Source of the DNA: Bacteroidales bacterium
GTDB taxonomy: Bacteria > Bacteroidota > Bacteroidia > Bacteroidales > UBA932
Reading direction: 5' to 3'
Assembly (NCBI GenBank): GCA_017960585.1
Contig: JAGCYX010000055.1
Coordinates: 1-35,678, forward strand
Length of the DNA stretch: 35,678 nucleotides
In this document: one piece after another, positions 8,120 to 16,476 of the stretch
How positions within the stretch are numbered: position 1 is the first letter of the stretch
Layout of the letters: each line of letters starts with the position of its first letter
The notes under the pieces: generated by a model
The model's input: the letters and a program-made list of their open reading frames with translations, nothing else
The model's database searches: none
What the model was told of the DNA's origin: nothing
Translations under genes and position numbers: made by a program

Positions 8120-8854
8120 CTAGCGGACGGATTGGAGATAGAGCTCGACAGCCTTGCTGATGGAAGTGGCCTCCGGCGTGGGGGCCTTGAGTGCGATCTC
8201 GTAGCCGGCTTCCTCCATGGCCTTGACCACGGCCTTGCCGAACGAGATGAATTTGAGCGAACCCTGCTGGAACTCAGGATAGTTCGAGCGCAGCGACACC
8301 ACGTCGGCCGGGTTGCACAGCACGGCGATGTCGAAGCCGGCGGGATCCACCTCCTTGAGGTCCTGCGGGACCGGTTTGACGAGCACACCCACGGTGTAGT
8401 CCAGCTTGGCGGTCGTGAACAGGGTCGTCATCGGAGTGATGTCGGAGCCTTCGGTCGTTGCGATGAGGAATTTCTCGCCCTTGTGCTTGGCGGTGACGAG
8501 CGCAATGATGGACGCCGGGGAGCCGGAGCCGTAGAAAATCTTGCGCTTGCGGTAAACGATATGCTTCTGCAGGTACATCGCGACAGCTTCCGTGGAGCAG
8601 AAGTATTTCATCGTCTCGGGCACCTTGAAGCGCATCTCGTCGCACAGTTTGAAGTAGGCGTCGATGGCGTGGCGCGAGGAAAAGACGATGGCGGTATAGT
8701 CGGGGAGATTGATATGCTCCGCCCGGAATTCCTTGGCGGAGAGCGGTTCGATGAGGAAGAACGGCTGGAAGGTCAGCTCGGCCCCGAAGCGGCTCTGCAG
8801 AATCTCGTAAGGCGCGAGATTGGACGGGACTTGCTGGGATATCAGGATCTTCAT
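8120..8854 (-). CDS. hemD: Uroporphyrinogen-III synthase family protein
   Basis: A 244-residue HemD-like protein, which in the classical pathway cyclises hydroxymethylbilane to uroporphyrinogen III. Visible: N-terminal KILISQQVPSN, the TAIVFSSRHAIDAYFKLC segment corresponding to the family's conserved Ser-Arg region, the inter-domain KIFYGSGSP region, and a second domain with FDIAVLCNPADVVSLR and FISFGKAVVKAMEEAGY. No other haem genes are in the window. The position between DUF4271 and rnpA is the usual Bacteroidetes order and supports the call; catalytic residues in this family are weakly conserved, so activity is inferred. Confidence 0.88.
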   Translation of the reverse strand: MKILISQQVPSNLAPYEILQSRFGAELTFQPFFLIEPLSAKEFRAEHINLPDYTAIVFSSRHAIDAYFKLCDEMRFKVPETMKYFCSTEAVAMYLQKHIVYRKRKIFYGSGSPASIIALVTAKHKGEKFLIATTEGSDITPMTTLFTTAKLDYTVGVLVKPVPQDLKEVDPAGFDIAVLCNPADVVSLRSNYPEFQQGSLKFISFGKAVVKAMEEAGYEIALKAPTPEATSISKAVELYLQSVR

Positions 8855-8870
8855 CTTGCTGCAAAAATGA

Positions 8871-9578
8871 TCAAAATAACACTACAACTGCGACTAACAA
8901 AGCAGCCGGCAAAATTTCAAGCCCGCAAAGATACAAAAATGTTGAGAATCCAGCACAATGCGCGCCTAAAATTTGACCGCTGCGTAAAGTTGCGAAGCCC
9001 CAGGCTACTGCAATTTCCCCGCGAAACAGGGTGCGCGCCAGCTCTTCGTCCAGGCCGGTGAACAGCACGACGGCCGTGGTCAGGAGCATCAGCGGGAGCA
9101 CCAGCGGAAGGTAGTTGTAGAGATTGTGCTGCAGCGTCGCGGCGACCTCCCGGTTGGCCCGGCGCGGCCGCAGGATGAGGTGGAAGATGCCCCGGACGAT
9201 CAGGAAAACGGCGATGAGACCGACGGTCGCAGGAGCGCTCCAGACCGGCGGTATGGTATCCCAGAGGGCGGGACGCATCACCTCGAAACGGTCGAGGATC
9301 AGGCAGAAAGGCAGCAGGTTGGCCAGGGCAAGCAGGTTGCGCATGCGTGCGGTGCCGAGGCTGTGTTCGAGGGCTTCGGCGCCGCGCGAACGGTCATAGC
9401 AATAGAGTAGATGGGGAATCAGGCGGAAAACGCTGCGCAGGCTGAGAATCAGCAGGCAGACCGCCACGACGGCAAGGATGCAGTTGCTCGGGAGGTCGCT
9501 CCAGCGCGGATCCGCCGCCAGCCCTTCGATCGGACTGGTGGACATCACGAGGGTTCCACTCTTGAAGACCTCTTCCAT
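8871..9578 (-). CDS. DUF4271 membrane protein
   Basis: A 235-residue integral membrane protein of the DUF4271 type, placed as usual directly upstream of hemD. Hydrophobic helices at about residues 33-50, 80-97, 118-137, 155-175 and 215-235; a charged loop RPRRANREVAATLQHNLYNY precedes the central helices. Function is not known. The gap to hemD is 16 bp and the start is only 3 bp after the upstream SUI1-type gene stops, so all five genes from SUI1 to yidD form one operon. Confidence 0.85.
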   Translation of the reverse strand: MEEVFKSGTLVMSTSPIEGLAADPRWSDLPSNCILAVVAVCLLILSLRSVFRLIPHLLYCYDRSRGAEALEHSLGTARMRNLLALANLLPFCLILDRFEVMRPALWDTIPPVWSAPATVGLIAVFLIVRGIFHLILRPRRANREVAATLQHNLYNYLPLVLPLMLLTTAVVLFTGLDEELARTLFRGEIAVAWGFATLRSGQILGAHCAGFSTFLYLCGLEILPAALLVAVVVLF

Positions 9579-9581
9579 CGC

Positions 9582-9929
9582 TTAGTTGCCGCGCTTGACC
9601 TGATAGCCCATGCCGCCCAGCAGGGTGATGAGTTTGTCGCGCAGGTCGCCCTGGATGAGGATCTGCCCCTCCTCCACGGTTCCTCCCACGCCGCAGCGGG
9701 TCTTGAGCGTCTTGGCGAGGGCGGCGAGATCGGCCTCACGGCCGACAAATCCGTCCACGAGCGTGACCTGCTTGCCGGCGCGGCGGCGCCGGTCGATGCG
9801 GACGATCAGGCGCTGCTTTTCGGGCGGAAGCGTGTCCGCCTCGGCGGCGTCGTGCGCCGTCTCATATTGAAAGTCCGGGTTGGTGGAATATACCACGCCC
9901 AAACGGCTTTTCCAGTCCTGTTGTGCCAT
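9582..9929 (-). CDS. SUI1/eIF1-type translation factor (YciH-like)
   Basis: A 115-residue protein with a C-terminal SUI1 domain (about residues 38-115): QRLIVRIDRRRRAGKQVTLVDGF, LAKTLKTRCGVGGTVEEGQILIQGD and GYQVKRGN. These are the eIF1/YciH beta-alpha core motifs, including the Cys-Gly-x-Gly-Gly loop. Bacterial members bind the 30S subunit and affect start-codon discrimination, though not essential. The N-terminal 35 residues are variable, as usual. First gene of the SUI1-DUF4271-hemD-rnpA-yidD operon; its own -7 box is at 9947-9954. Confidence 0.93.
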   Translation of the reverse strand: MAQQDWKSRLGVVYSTNPDFQYETAHDAAEADTLPPEKQRLIVRIDRRRRAGKQVTLVDGFVGREADLAALAKTLKTRCGVGGTVEEGQILIQGDLRDKLITLLGGMGYQVKRGN

Positions 9930-9982
9930 CGGTGGGATAATTTTTGCAAAGATACAGATTTTTAGTTGTACATTTGTAGATT
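9930..9982. promoter_or_regulatory. Divergent promoters of the SUI1 operon and the GT117 gene
   Basis: Minus strand: TATCTTTG at 9947-9954, 17 nt before the SUI1 ATG. Plus strand: TACATTTG at 9969-9976, with TTTG at 9943-9946 in the -33 position; only 6 nt separate this -7 box from the ATG at 9983, so transcription should begin at or within a few bases of the start codon. Confidence 0.7.
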
Positions 9983-12900
9983 ATGACAGAGAAGAGATTT
10001 ACCTTATGGAACCGGATCTGTGCGGCGGCCGCCTTCGTGGTCTCAGCCGTCACCTATCTGCTGACCATAGAACCCTCCGCCTCCTTCTGGGATTGCGGCG
10101 AGTTCATCGCATCCTCCTATAAACTCGAAGTGGGGCACCCGCCGGGAAACCCGGTATTCCAGCTCTTCGCTCGCATCTTCACCCTGTTCGGCGACAATAT
10201 GCACGCGGCGATTCTCGTCAACGCGATGAGTGCGCTGTGCTCCGCCGCGACGATCTTCTTCCTGTACCTGACCGTCGTCTGGCTGGCCAAGCGCCTGGTG
10301 CGCCCGGCCGCCGATGGCAGCTACAGCTCCGCGCAGGCCGTCGCCATCTTCGGCTCCGGCCTCGTCGGCGCCCTGGTGTACGCCTTCTCGGACACCTTCT
10401 GGTTCTCCGCTGTCGAGGGCGAAGTATACGCGATGTCGTCGCTTTTCACGGCCGTGGTGTTCTGGCTGATGACGGTCTGGTATGACCGCGCCGACGAGCC
10501 GCACGCCCTGCGCTGGATCGTGCTGATCGCCTTTCTGATGGGCCTCAGCATCGGCGTACACCTGCTCAACCTGCTCGCCATCCCGGCCCTGGTGTTCATG
10601 TACTACTACCGGCAGCGCGAGGACAAGCCGTTCACCTTCTGGGAGCTGGTCAAGATCTTCGGCGTGGGCGTGGTGATCCTGGGCCTGCTGGTCTTCCTGT
10701 TCATCCCGTACCTGCCCAAGCTGGCGGCGTATTTCGACCTCTTCTTCGTCAACACCCTGGGGCTGCCCTATAATACCGGCGCCGCCTTCTTCCTCGCCGC
10801 GCTGCTGGGCCTGCTCTTCTGGGGTCTCTTCCGCACGCTGAAGCGGGAGAAGGTCTTCCTCAACACGGTGCTGCTCTGCACGACGACCATCGTCATCGGC
10901 TTCTCCGTGTTCAGCATCGACATCATCCGCTCCTGCGCCAAGACGCCGACCAACGAGTACCAGCCCGACAACGCCTTTACCCTCGTGCGCTACCTGTCCC
11001 GCGAGCAGTACGGCTCCACGCCGCTCCTCTACGGGCAGTACTACGGCGCCCCCTACGACCTCAAGACCACGACCTACTGGGCTCCGCTCGACGGCAAGTA
11101 CAAGAAGGTCGAGGGCCCGATCGACGCGCGCTACAAGGCCTCCGGCAAGATGCTCTTCCCGCGTATGTGGAGCACAAGCCCGGACGGGAGCTACGAGGAG
11201 TTCTACGAGACCTACACGAACGGAAAGGGCCAGCGCGTCCCCGGCGCCACGGCCCGCAAGCCGTCCTTCGGCACCAACCTCTACTATTTCTTCGACTACC
11301 AGCTGAACTGGATGTACTGGCGCTATTTCATGTGGAATTTCGCCGGCCGCCAGAACCAGATCCATGCCCCCAATCCGGGCGACATCTTCCACGGCAACTG
11401 GGAGAGCGGCATCAGGTTCATCGATGACGCCCGACTGGGCGACCAGGTGGACGCTCCCGACACACTCGCGGGCGACAAGGGCAAGAACCACTATTACTTC
11501 CTGCCGCTCCTGCTCGGCCTGCTGGGCCTCTTCTTCCAGTTCGACCGCGACAAGCGCGGCTGCTGGCTGACCTTCCTGATGTTCTTCATGACGGGCATCG
11601 CCATCGTGATCTACCTCAACCAGCCGCCGTATCAGGTGCGCGAGCGCGACTACGCGTACGCGGGTTCTTTCTATTTCTTCAGCGCCTGGGCGGGACTCGC
11701 CGTGGCGGCGCTCTTCAGCTGGATCGACGATGCCCGCAAGGGCCGCGGCGGCTTCGTGACCGCCGGCGCGCTGACCGGCCTCTGCCTGCTCGTGCCCGTG
11801 GAGATGGCCGCGCAGAACTGGGACGACCACGATCGCTCCAACCGCCGCACGGCGGTGGAGATGGCGCGTAACTACCTCAATTCCGTGGGGCAGAACGGCA
11901 TTCTCGTGACCCACGGCGACAACGACACTTTCCCGCTCTGGTACGCCCAGGAGGTGGAGGATGTTCGCACGGACGTGCGCATCTGCAACACCTCGCTGCT
12001 CGGCACCGACTGGCACATCGACCAGATGAAGTGGGCGTGCAACAAGTCCGCCCCGCTGCCGATCACGGTGGGCCCGGAGCAGTATCTCTACGGAACCAAC
12101 GAGTGGATCCCCATCTACGACACGCAGGAGATCGCGATGTCCATCCAGGACGTGATGGCCGTGTTCAAGCACCCGCAGATCAAGGCGCCGATGACCAGCG
12201 GCCGCAAGGTGGACTACATCCCTTCGCGCAAGATCGTCCTGCCGGTGAACCGCGAGAACGTGATCAAATCCGGCATCCTGGACGAGAAGTACGCCGCGCA
12301 GATCCCCGATTCGATCGTGCTCACGATCTCGAAGGACAAGGAGTACCTCAGCAAGCCCGAGCTCTTCCTGCTCGACCTGCTGTCGGGCTATGAGTGGGAC
12401 CGTCCGCTGCACTTCCTCAACATGGGCGGCGACCTGAACGTCGGCATCAAGGAGTACCTCGAATACACGGGCTACTCATACAAGTTCGTCCCGATCAAGA
12501 ACAAGACCACCACCGCCGAGGCGGGCTTCGTGGACACGGACGAGCTGTACCGCCTGATGACGCAGGTTTACAGTTTCGACGCCGTTGCAAGCGACGATTA
12601 CTTCATCGACTACCAGAATATGTACACGCACCTCGGCGTGATGTCCATCCGCAGCCTGTTCGTGACCTGCGCCGACGCCTTCATCCGGGCCGGCGAGCCC
12701 GTGCGGGCGCTGGAGATGGTGGATATGGCTAATGACACCATGCAGCACTATCCGGTGGAAACCGTGCCCCTGGGCTTCTCGGGCAATGACTATATGGTCA
12801 TCTCGATGATCGAGGACTACTACCTGCTCGGCCAGCCGGACAAGGCCCGCGCGCTCGCCACGCAGCTCGGTTCGGAACTCCTGAAGAGCGCCAAGTTCTA

Positions 12901-13069
12901 CATCGAGTTCTATGACTGGGCCCGCGAGGAGTTCGAGATCGTGGGGCAGTACATCTACTTCCTGGCCGACGTGATGAAATCGGGCGGCGACACGGATCTC
13001 TCCAAACAGCTCACCGACGGCCTCGTGGCCCTCGTGGACAAGGCCTCCGAAGCGCTGGAAGAATCATAA
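9983..13069 (+). CDS. DUF2723 / glycosyltransferase family 117 membrane protein
   Basis: A 1028-residue GT-C-fold protein of the DUF2723 (GT117) family, related to protein O-mannosyltransferases. The family signature is at the N-terminus: helix 1 then EPSASFWDCGEFIASSYKLEVGHPPGNPVF, with the acidic DCGE pair expected in the first outer loop. About 12 hydrophobic helices fill residues 15-300 and 490-590; the C-terminal 400 residues are soluble (LVTHGDNDTFPLWYAQEVEDVRTDVRI and helical repeats) and likely extracytoplasmic. The family is tied to O-glycosylation of exported proteins in Bacteroidetes; substrate unknown here. The next gene begins 3 bp after the stop. Confidence 0.93.
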   Translation: MTEKRFTLWNRICAAAAFVVSAVTYLLTIEPSASFWDCGEFIASSYKLEVGHPPGNPVFQLFARIFTLFGDNMHAAILVNAMSALCSAATIFFLYLTVVWLAKRLVRPAADGSYSSAQAVAIFGSGLVGALVYAFSDTFWFSAVEGEVYAMSSLFTAVVFWLMTVWYDRADEPHALRWIVLIAFLMGLSIGVHLLNLLAIPALVFMYYYRQREDKPFTFWELVKIFGVGVVILGLLVFLFIPYLPKLAAYFDLFFVNTLGLPYNTGAAFFLAALLGLLFWGLFRTLKREKVFLNTVLLCTTTIVIGFSVFSIDIIRSCAKTPTNEYQPDNAFTLVRYLSREQYGSTPLLYGQYYGAPYDLKTTTYWAPLDGKYKKVEGPIDARYKASGKMLFPRMWSTSPDGSYEEFYETYTNGKGQRVPGATARKPSFGTNLYYFFDYQLNWMYWRYFMWNFAGRQNQIHAPNPGDIFHGNWESGIRFIDDARLGDQVDAPDTLAGDKGKNHYYFLPLLLGLLGLFFQFDRDKRGCWLTFLMFFMTGIAIVIYLNQPPYQVRERDYAYAGSFYFFSAWAGLAVAALFSWIDDARKGRGGFVTAGALTGLCLLVPVEMAAQNWDDHDRSNRRTAVEMARNYLNSVGQNGILVTHGDNDTFPLWYAQEVEDVRTDVRICNTSLLGTDWHIDQMKWACNKSAPLPITVGPEQYLYGTNEWIPIYDTQEIAMSIQDVMAVFKHPQIKAPMTSGRKVDYIPSRKIVLPVNRENVIKSGILDEKYAAQIPDSIVLTISKDKEYLSKPELFLLDLLSGYEWDRPLHFLNMGGDLNVGIKEYLEYTGYSYKFVPIKNKTTTAEAGFVDTDELYRLMTQVYSFDAVASDDYFIDYQNMYTHLGVMSIRSLFVTCADAFIRAGEPVRALEMVDMANDTMQHYPVETVPLGFSGNDYMVISMIEDYYLLGQPDKARALATQLGSELLKSAKFYIEFYDWAREEFEIVGQYIYFLADVMKSGGDTDLSKQLTDGLVALVDKASEALEES

Positions 13070-13072
13070 GCC

Positions 13073-13972
13073 ATGGCAGAATTCCCTTCCTCTTCCTGGA
13101 CCGACTACGAGCTGCTGGACAGCGGCGCGGGCGAGAAGCTCGAGCGCTTCGGCGCCTACGTGCTGGCGCGTCCCGAGCCCAAGGCGCTCTGGGACAAGTC
13201 CCTGCCCGACGCCGAGTGGCGCCGGCTGGCGCATACGACCTTCACGCCCGGCGCCGGTTTCGGCAAGGCCGGCAAGGAGGACAGCGGCACCTGGAACCGT
13301 CTCAAGAAGATGGACGACCAGTGGCACATCCGCTATGCCAATGAAGAAGGTCTGAAGATGGATTTAAGGCTCGGTTTGACCTCGTTCAAACATGTCGGCG
13401 TGTTCCCGGAGCAGGCGCCCAACTGGGACTGGATCTACCGCCAGACCCGCGCGCTCGCGGCGAAAGGCCGCACGCCCCGCGTGCTGAACCTTTTCGCCTA
13501 CACCGGCGCGGCGTCGCTCGCCGCCAAGGCCGCCGGCGCCGACGTGACCCACCTGGACTCCGTCCGTCAGGTCGTCACCTGGGCGCGCGGCAACATGGAG
13601 AACAGCGGCCTGGACGGCATCCGCTGGGTGGTGGAGGATGCGATGAAATTCGCCCGGCGCGAGGCGCGCCGCGGCAACCGCTACGACGGCATCCTCCTGG
13701 ATCCGCCCGCCTACGGGCACGGCCCGGACGGCGAGAAATGGAAGCTGGACGAGTGCCTGTTCGAGATGCTCCGCAGCGTCGGGGAAATCCTCGCGCCGCA
13801 GGACGCCTTCCTGGTTCTCAATCTCTACAGCAACGGCTATTCCGCCCTGCTGGGCGAGACGGTGCTCCGCCAGGCCATGCGCGTCGGACAGGTCGAGAGC
13901 GGCGAACTCGCCCTCAACGACAAGTTCGACAAAGCCCTGCCGCTGTCGATCGTCGTCCGCATGACACGGTAA
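13073..13972 (+). CDS. Class I SAM-dependent methyltransferase, RlmI/RlmK-like
   Basis: A 299-residue methyltransferase. The SAM-binding motif I is VLNLFAYTGAASLAAKAAGADVTHLD-like (about residues 143-165), followed by an acidic strand end, VVEDAMKF (motif III region), and the catalytic-type motif ILLDPPAYGHGPDGEKW (about 210-226). This DPPxYG form is typical of the RlmI/RlmK group that acts on 23S rRNA, but these short members lack the N-terminal PUA domain; the exact target base cannot be read from the sequence. It is translationally close to the GT117 gene (3-bp gap). REP copy B begins 11 bp past its stop. Confidence 0.88.
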   Translation: MAEFPSSSWTDYELLDSGAGEKLERFGAYVLARPEPKALWDKSLPDAEWRRLAHTTFTPGAGFGKAGKEDSGTWNRLKKMDDQWHIRYANEEGLKMDLRLGLTSFKHVGVFPEQAPNWDWIYRQTRALAAKGRTPRVLNLFAYTGAASLAAKAAGADVTHLDSVRQVVTWARGNMENSGLDGIRWVVEDAMKFARREARRGNRYDGILLDPPAYGHGPDGEKWKLDECLFEMLRSVGEILAPQDAFLVLNLYSNGYSALLGETVLRQAMRVGQVESGELALNDKFDKALPLSIVVRMTR

Positions 13973-13983
13973 ATCGCCCCTGG

Positions 13984-14074
13984 GTGTCGTCAATGTCCCG
14001 AAAACACGGACATTGAAAGCGGAAAACCGGCAAAAGTGCTGTCAATGTCCCTGTCTGATGGACATTGACGACAG
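13984..14074 (+). repeat. REP-like element, copy B
   Basis: 91 bp, two hairpins: TCAATGTCC/GGACATTGA with a 9-nt loop, then a purine-rich 20-nt linker, then GTCAATGTCC/GGACATTGAC with loop CTGTCTGAT. It sits between the convergent methyltransferase and RAYT genes, 10 bp from the transposase stop. It matches inverted copy A at 84/91 and direct copy C at 71/91 positions, all without gaps. Confidence 0.9.
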
Positions 14075-14084
14075 GGTAACGCCT

Positions 14085-14951
14085 CTATAGGGAATCTAAT
14101 AGACCTGCCGCCTTTTCATACGGGATTTCCAGGACGCGTGACAATTGGGCAACATCTGCGCTGAACCGGAATCTGAGTTGCCTCAACAATTCTCCCATTT
14201 GTCCCTCTGTCAACTCTTGCACACTATTCGTCCTGAACAAGGACCGACAGAGATCCGGGGTCGCAGCCAGAATGCTTTGATCCCGGAAAGCGGGCAAGGC
14301 GCCTTCCTCCAACCGAACTTTTGCTTTTGAGGAGTTGTGCAGAAAATAATTGAAACGGCTCGGAGTCCGGAACAATCGTTCCACGAATTCCACATTAACA
14401 TAGGAGGCAGGATCGACATACCCTTTATCTGTCAATCGGAAGGACTTGGGTGGTTTCACGTTACTGTGCAAAATCTTCATCTGGGCCCTGCGGGATAGTT
14501 CCAAGAGATATTCCCCTTCCGGTTGGTTCGGATTGAAAAAAGATTGACCAGTCCCCCAGATATATTGCGATGGGTGCATGCAGATGTTCGCAGCAACGCA
14601 GTTCATTTGCACATACGCAATGGCGCGTTCCAACGACTCTCCTTCCAGTTCTACAGGACGGATATCCACATCATTATTACGCAAGAACTCCCTGATGCCA
14701 TACTTTTGCTGATAATACTTACTGTAGCGGCGCTTGAACTCCGTAATAAACATGAGAGCATTTTCCCGGGTTCCCTCCAAGATAAAATGAACGTGGTTGG
14801 ACATCAAGATGAAAGCTACGACCTTGATATTGAGGATAGCGGATAGGATAGCGACATAGTTCATCCCAACTTTGAAGTCGTCATCATCCCGGAACCAGAG
14901 ACGGCCTTCCAGATGATTCGTAGAAACAAGAGTAAAAACAAGTTTAACCAT
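14085..14951 (-). CDS. REP-associated tyrosine transposase (RAYT, Y1/HUH family)
   Basis: A 288-residue single-strand transposase-like protein of the IS200/Y1 family. The metal-binding HUH motif is in VVAFILMSNHVHFILEG (about residues 44-60). Candidate catalytic tyrosines lie in FKRRYSKYYQQKYG (about 71-84). The segment AIAYVQMNCVAANI followed by PSQYIWGTG is the usual downstream family block. The C-terminal 100 residues are an extension; its last 45 (LRQLRFRFSADVAQLSRVLEIPYEKAAGLL) look like a helix-turn-helix DNA-binding unit. The flanking 91-bp double-hairpin elements (copies B and C) are the probable substrates, as RAYTs act on REP hairpins. No IS200 ends or accessory gene are visible. 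Composition is more AT-rich than the neighbours. Confidence 0.93.
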   Translation of the reverse strand: MVKLVFTLVSTNHLEGRLWFRDDDDFKVGMNYVAILSAILNIKVVAFILMSNHVHFILEGTRENALMFITEFKRRYSKYYQQKYGIREFLRNNDVDIRPVELEGESLERAIAYVQMNCVAANICMHPSQYIWGTGQSFFNPNQPEGEYLLELSRRAQMKILHSNVKPPKSFRLTDKGYVDPASYVNVEFVERLFRTPSRFNYFLHNSSKAKVRLEEGALPAFRDQSILAATPDLCRSLFRTNSVQELTEGQMGELLRQLRFRFSADVAQLSRVLEIPYEKAAGLLDSL

Positions 14952-14968
14952 AGTTGTTCGTTTTTATG

Positions 14969-14998
14969 CAAAGATAAGACTTTGCCTATACCATGCAA
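14969..14998 (-). promoter_or_regulatory. RAYT promoter
   Basis: Minus-strand TATCTTTG at 14969-14976, 17 nt before the RAYT ATG, with TTGC 18 bp further upstream (14995-14998) at the -33 position. The transposase therefore has its own promoter located between REP copy C and the gene. Confidence 0.65.
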
Positions 14999-15022
14999 GA
15001 GCAGGACGCAGCAACTCTGAAT

Positions 15023-15036
15023 ATTAAACGTTTAAT
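15023..15036. promoter_or_regulatory. 14-bp perfect palindrome ATTAAACGTTTAAT upstream of RAYT
   Basis: Self-complementary over 14 bp and placed about 25 bp upstream of the RAYT -33 region, just before REP copy C. Its central 12 bp recur at 30028-30039. It could be an operator, but short AT-rich palindromes also occur by chance. Confidence 0.35.
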
Positions 15037-15046
15037 TTCATCTGTC

Positions 15047-15137
15047 CTGCATTCAATGTCCCGAAAACTCGGACATTGAAAGCGAAAAACCTATAAAAGT
15101 GTCGTCAATGTCCGACAGACAGGGACATTGATGACAG
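15047..15137 (+). repeat. REP-like element, copy C
   Basis: 91 bp, same orientation as copy B, so B and C bracket the RAYT gene as direct repeats. It keeps both hairpin stems (TCAATGTCC/GGACATTGA twice). The loop of the second hairpin reads GACAGACAG, which resembles the reverse complement of copy B's loop (7 of 9) rather than the loop itself. 39 bp separate it from the end of the S26-type peptidase gene. Confidence 0.88.
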
Positions 15138-15176
15138 GGTGGCGCAAGACGGAATGGAATTAGGAGGGAAAGGCGA

Positions 15177-15605
15177 TTAAACCCGGGCCAATCGCCGATA
15201 AATCCCCAGCAGATATCGCCGAATGGGTTTGAGGGCGCGCCAGAGGCGGGCCTTGCCGGGGCTGCGGCGGCGACCGTCGGGACGGAGGATCTCCGTCACG
15301 GTGCCGAGCACGTCGGCGACGGTGCAAGATTCCGTGCCGACTAAATTTCCATCGCCCATCAGGGTGAGGGCGTCGCCCTCGCGGGCGATGATGCGGTGCA
15401 GCAGGTAGCGCTCGCCGATCCGGACCAGGACGGCGTCGCCCACGGCGGCGTCCCGGCGCGGGCTCAGCACGACGCGGTCCACGCCGCCCCGGATGAAGGG
15501 CAGCATGCTGTTGCCCGTGGGGATGATCACGGCCTCGCGGCCTTCGTGCAGGACGGCCGCCACCTCCCCGAGGAGGAGTTCATTGGGGATCGCGCGCTTA
15601 TCCAT
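15177..15605 (-). CDS. S24/S26-type signal-peptidase-like protein
   Basis: A 142-residue protein with the signal peptidase core: IIPTGNSMLPFIRGG (catalytic Ser in GNSM), VGDAVLVRIGERYLLHRIIAREGDALTLMGDGN, where His replaces the general-base Lys, as in SipW/ER-type enzymes, and the MGDGN box. No obvious N-terminal membrane anchor; the C-terminus is basic (KPIRRYLLGIYRRLARV) and may lie on the membrane. Its ATG overlaps the end of the HprK-like kinase gene by 8 bp, so they are translationally coupled. Such peptidases beside HprK-like and PqqD-like genes suggest processing of a peptide, but no precursor is visible. Confidence 0.83.
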   Translation of the reverse strand: MDKRAIPNELLLGEVAAVLHEGREAVIIPTGNSMLPFIRGGVDRVVLSPRRDAAVGDAVLVRIGERYLLHRIIAREGDALTLMGDGNLVGTESCTVADVLGTVTEILRPDGRRRSPGKARLWRALKPIRRYLLGIYRRLARV

Positions 15606-16470
15606 CGACCGTTTCCTGACAGAGCCGGGCGGCCGCCTCGTCCGGCAGACATTCCAATTGATAGCAGGGCACCTGCTGCGCGATCTGCGAGAGGGTCTCG
15701 TGCTGCGCGTCGGCCAGCGCCCGGATGGGGCGGAATCCCGAGCAGGACGCCATCACGGAGGCGTAGGCCTGCACGGTGGCGAAGCGGGTGATGCGGTTGA
15801 AGGGTGCCTGGTGCAGACGCACGATGGCCCCCACGGTAGCGTCCTGTGCCTTGTAGCAGGGCGTCTTGCCGCTCCAGGGCGAACCAAAGACGCGGGCGAC
15901 GCCGTCCACGATACGCAGCACCGGATTATCGTCGTTGAGGAGCTCCGTCCCGGAAATATGTTCCAGCCACAGGCGGCTGTGGGTGCTCTTGCCGGTGCCG
16001 CTCCGGCCGAGGAAGAGGAAGCCGCGCCCGCCGCGGGTTACCACGGAGGCATGCATCTCCAGGGCGGCGTACGGCGCCGAAGCGAAAGCAAACAGCAGCA
16101 TCAGCGCATTGTTCACGGCAAACGCCTGATCGGCCGCACTCCCCTCGGCAAAAAGTCTCCCCTCACGGAAATCCCCGCTCATCTCCAGCACCCCGCACAC
16201 CGGAGCCGACGGGCTCGGCGCGAACTCCGCCAGATACCCCTCCCCGCTCCGATAGAACCCCACCACCGGCTCCCCCGTCTGCTCCGCACTCCGCATCAGC
16301 ACCTCCCCCCGCTCCGCCGGGAGCTGGTTGGTTATTTCCAGCTTGAACAGAACGGCGTCTCCGGCAGCAGCCTCGAAAGGGTCGTAGTTGTGCAGCCGAT
16401 CGGCTGCCGGGAAACCATCCGGCAAATCCAGCGAGAAAACAAGACCCGCAACCTGGAAATGTCGGACCAT
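15598..16470 (-). CDS. HprK/PEPCK-fold kinase-like protein
   Basis: A 290-residue protein whose C-terminal half resembles the HPr kinase / PEP-carboxykinase fold: MHASVV-RGGRGFLFLGRSGTGKSTHSRLW with a Walker A loop (about residues 150-165), then LLNDDNPVLRI (metal/nucleotide region) and GSPWSGKTPCYKAQDATVGAIVRLHQ. The N-terminal 140 residues are variable. It is not the regulatory HPr kinase of Firmicutes: no HPr is nearby. Proteins of this type recur beside PqqD-like and exporter genes in peptide-modification clusters. It follows lepA by 6 bp and overlaps the S26-type peptidase, so expression probably comes from the tkt promoter. Substrate unknown. Confidence 0.8.
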   Translation of the reverse strand: MVRHFQVAGLVFSLDLPDGFPAADRLHNYDPFEAAAGDAVLFKLEITNQLPAERGEVLMRSAEQTGEPVVGFYRSGEGYLAEFAPSPSAPVCGVLEMSGDFREGRLFAEGSAADQAFAVNNALMLLFAFASAPYAALEMHASVVTRGGRGFLFLGRSGTGKSTHSRLWLEHISGTELLNDDNPVLRIVDGVARVFGSPWSGKTPCYKAQDATVGAIVRLHQAPFNRITRFATVQAYASVMASCSGFRPIRALADAQHETLSQIAQQVPCYQLECLPDEAAARLCQETVDG

Positions 16471-16476
16471 GAAAAA

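Noticed and set aside
10043..12412. 789-codon minus-strand frame inside the GT117 gene
   Set aside because: Low-complexity Glu/Val/His-rich shadow of a recognised gene.
13984..15137. CRISPR array or IS200 element
   Set aside because: Only two direct copies with a gene between them and no spacers; the ends are double-hairpin REPs rather than IS200-type ends, and the protein belongs to the RAYT side of the family.
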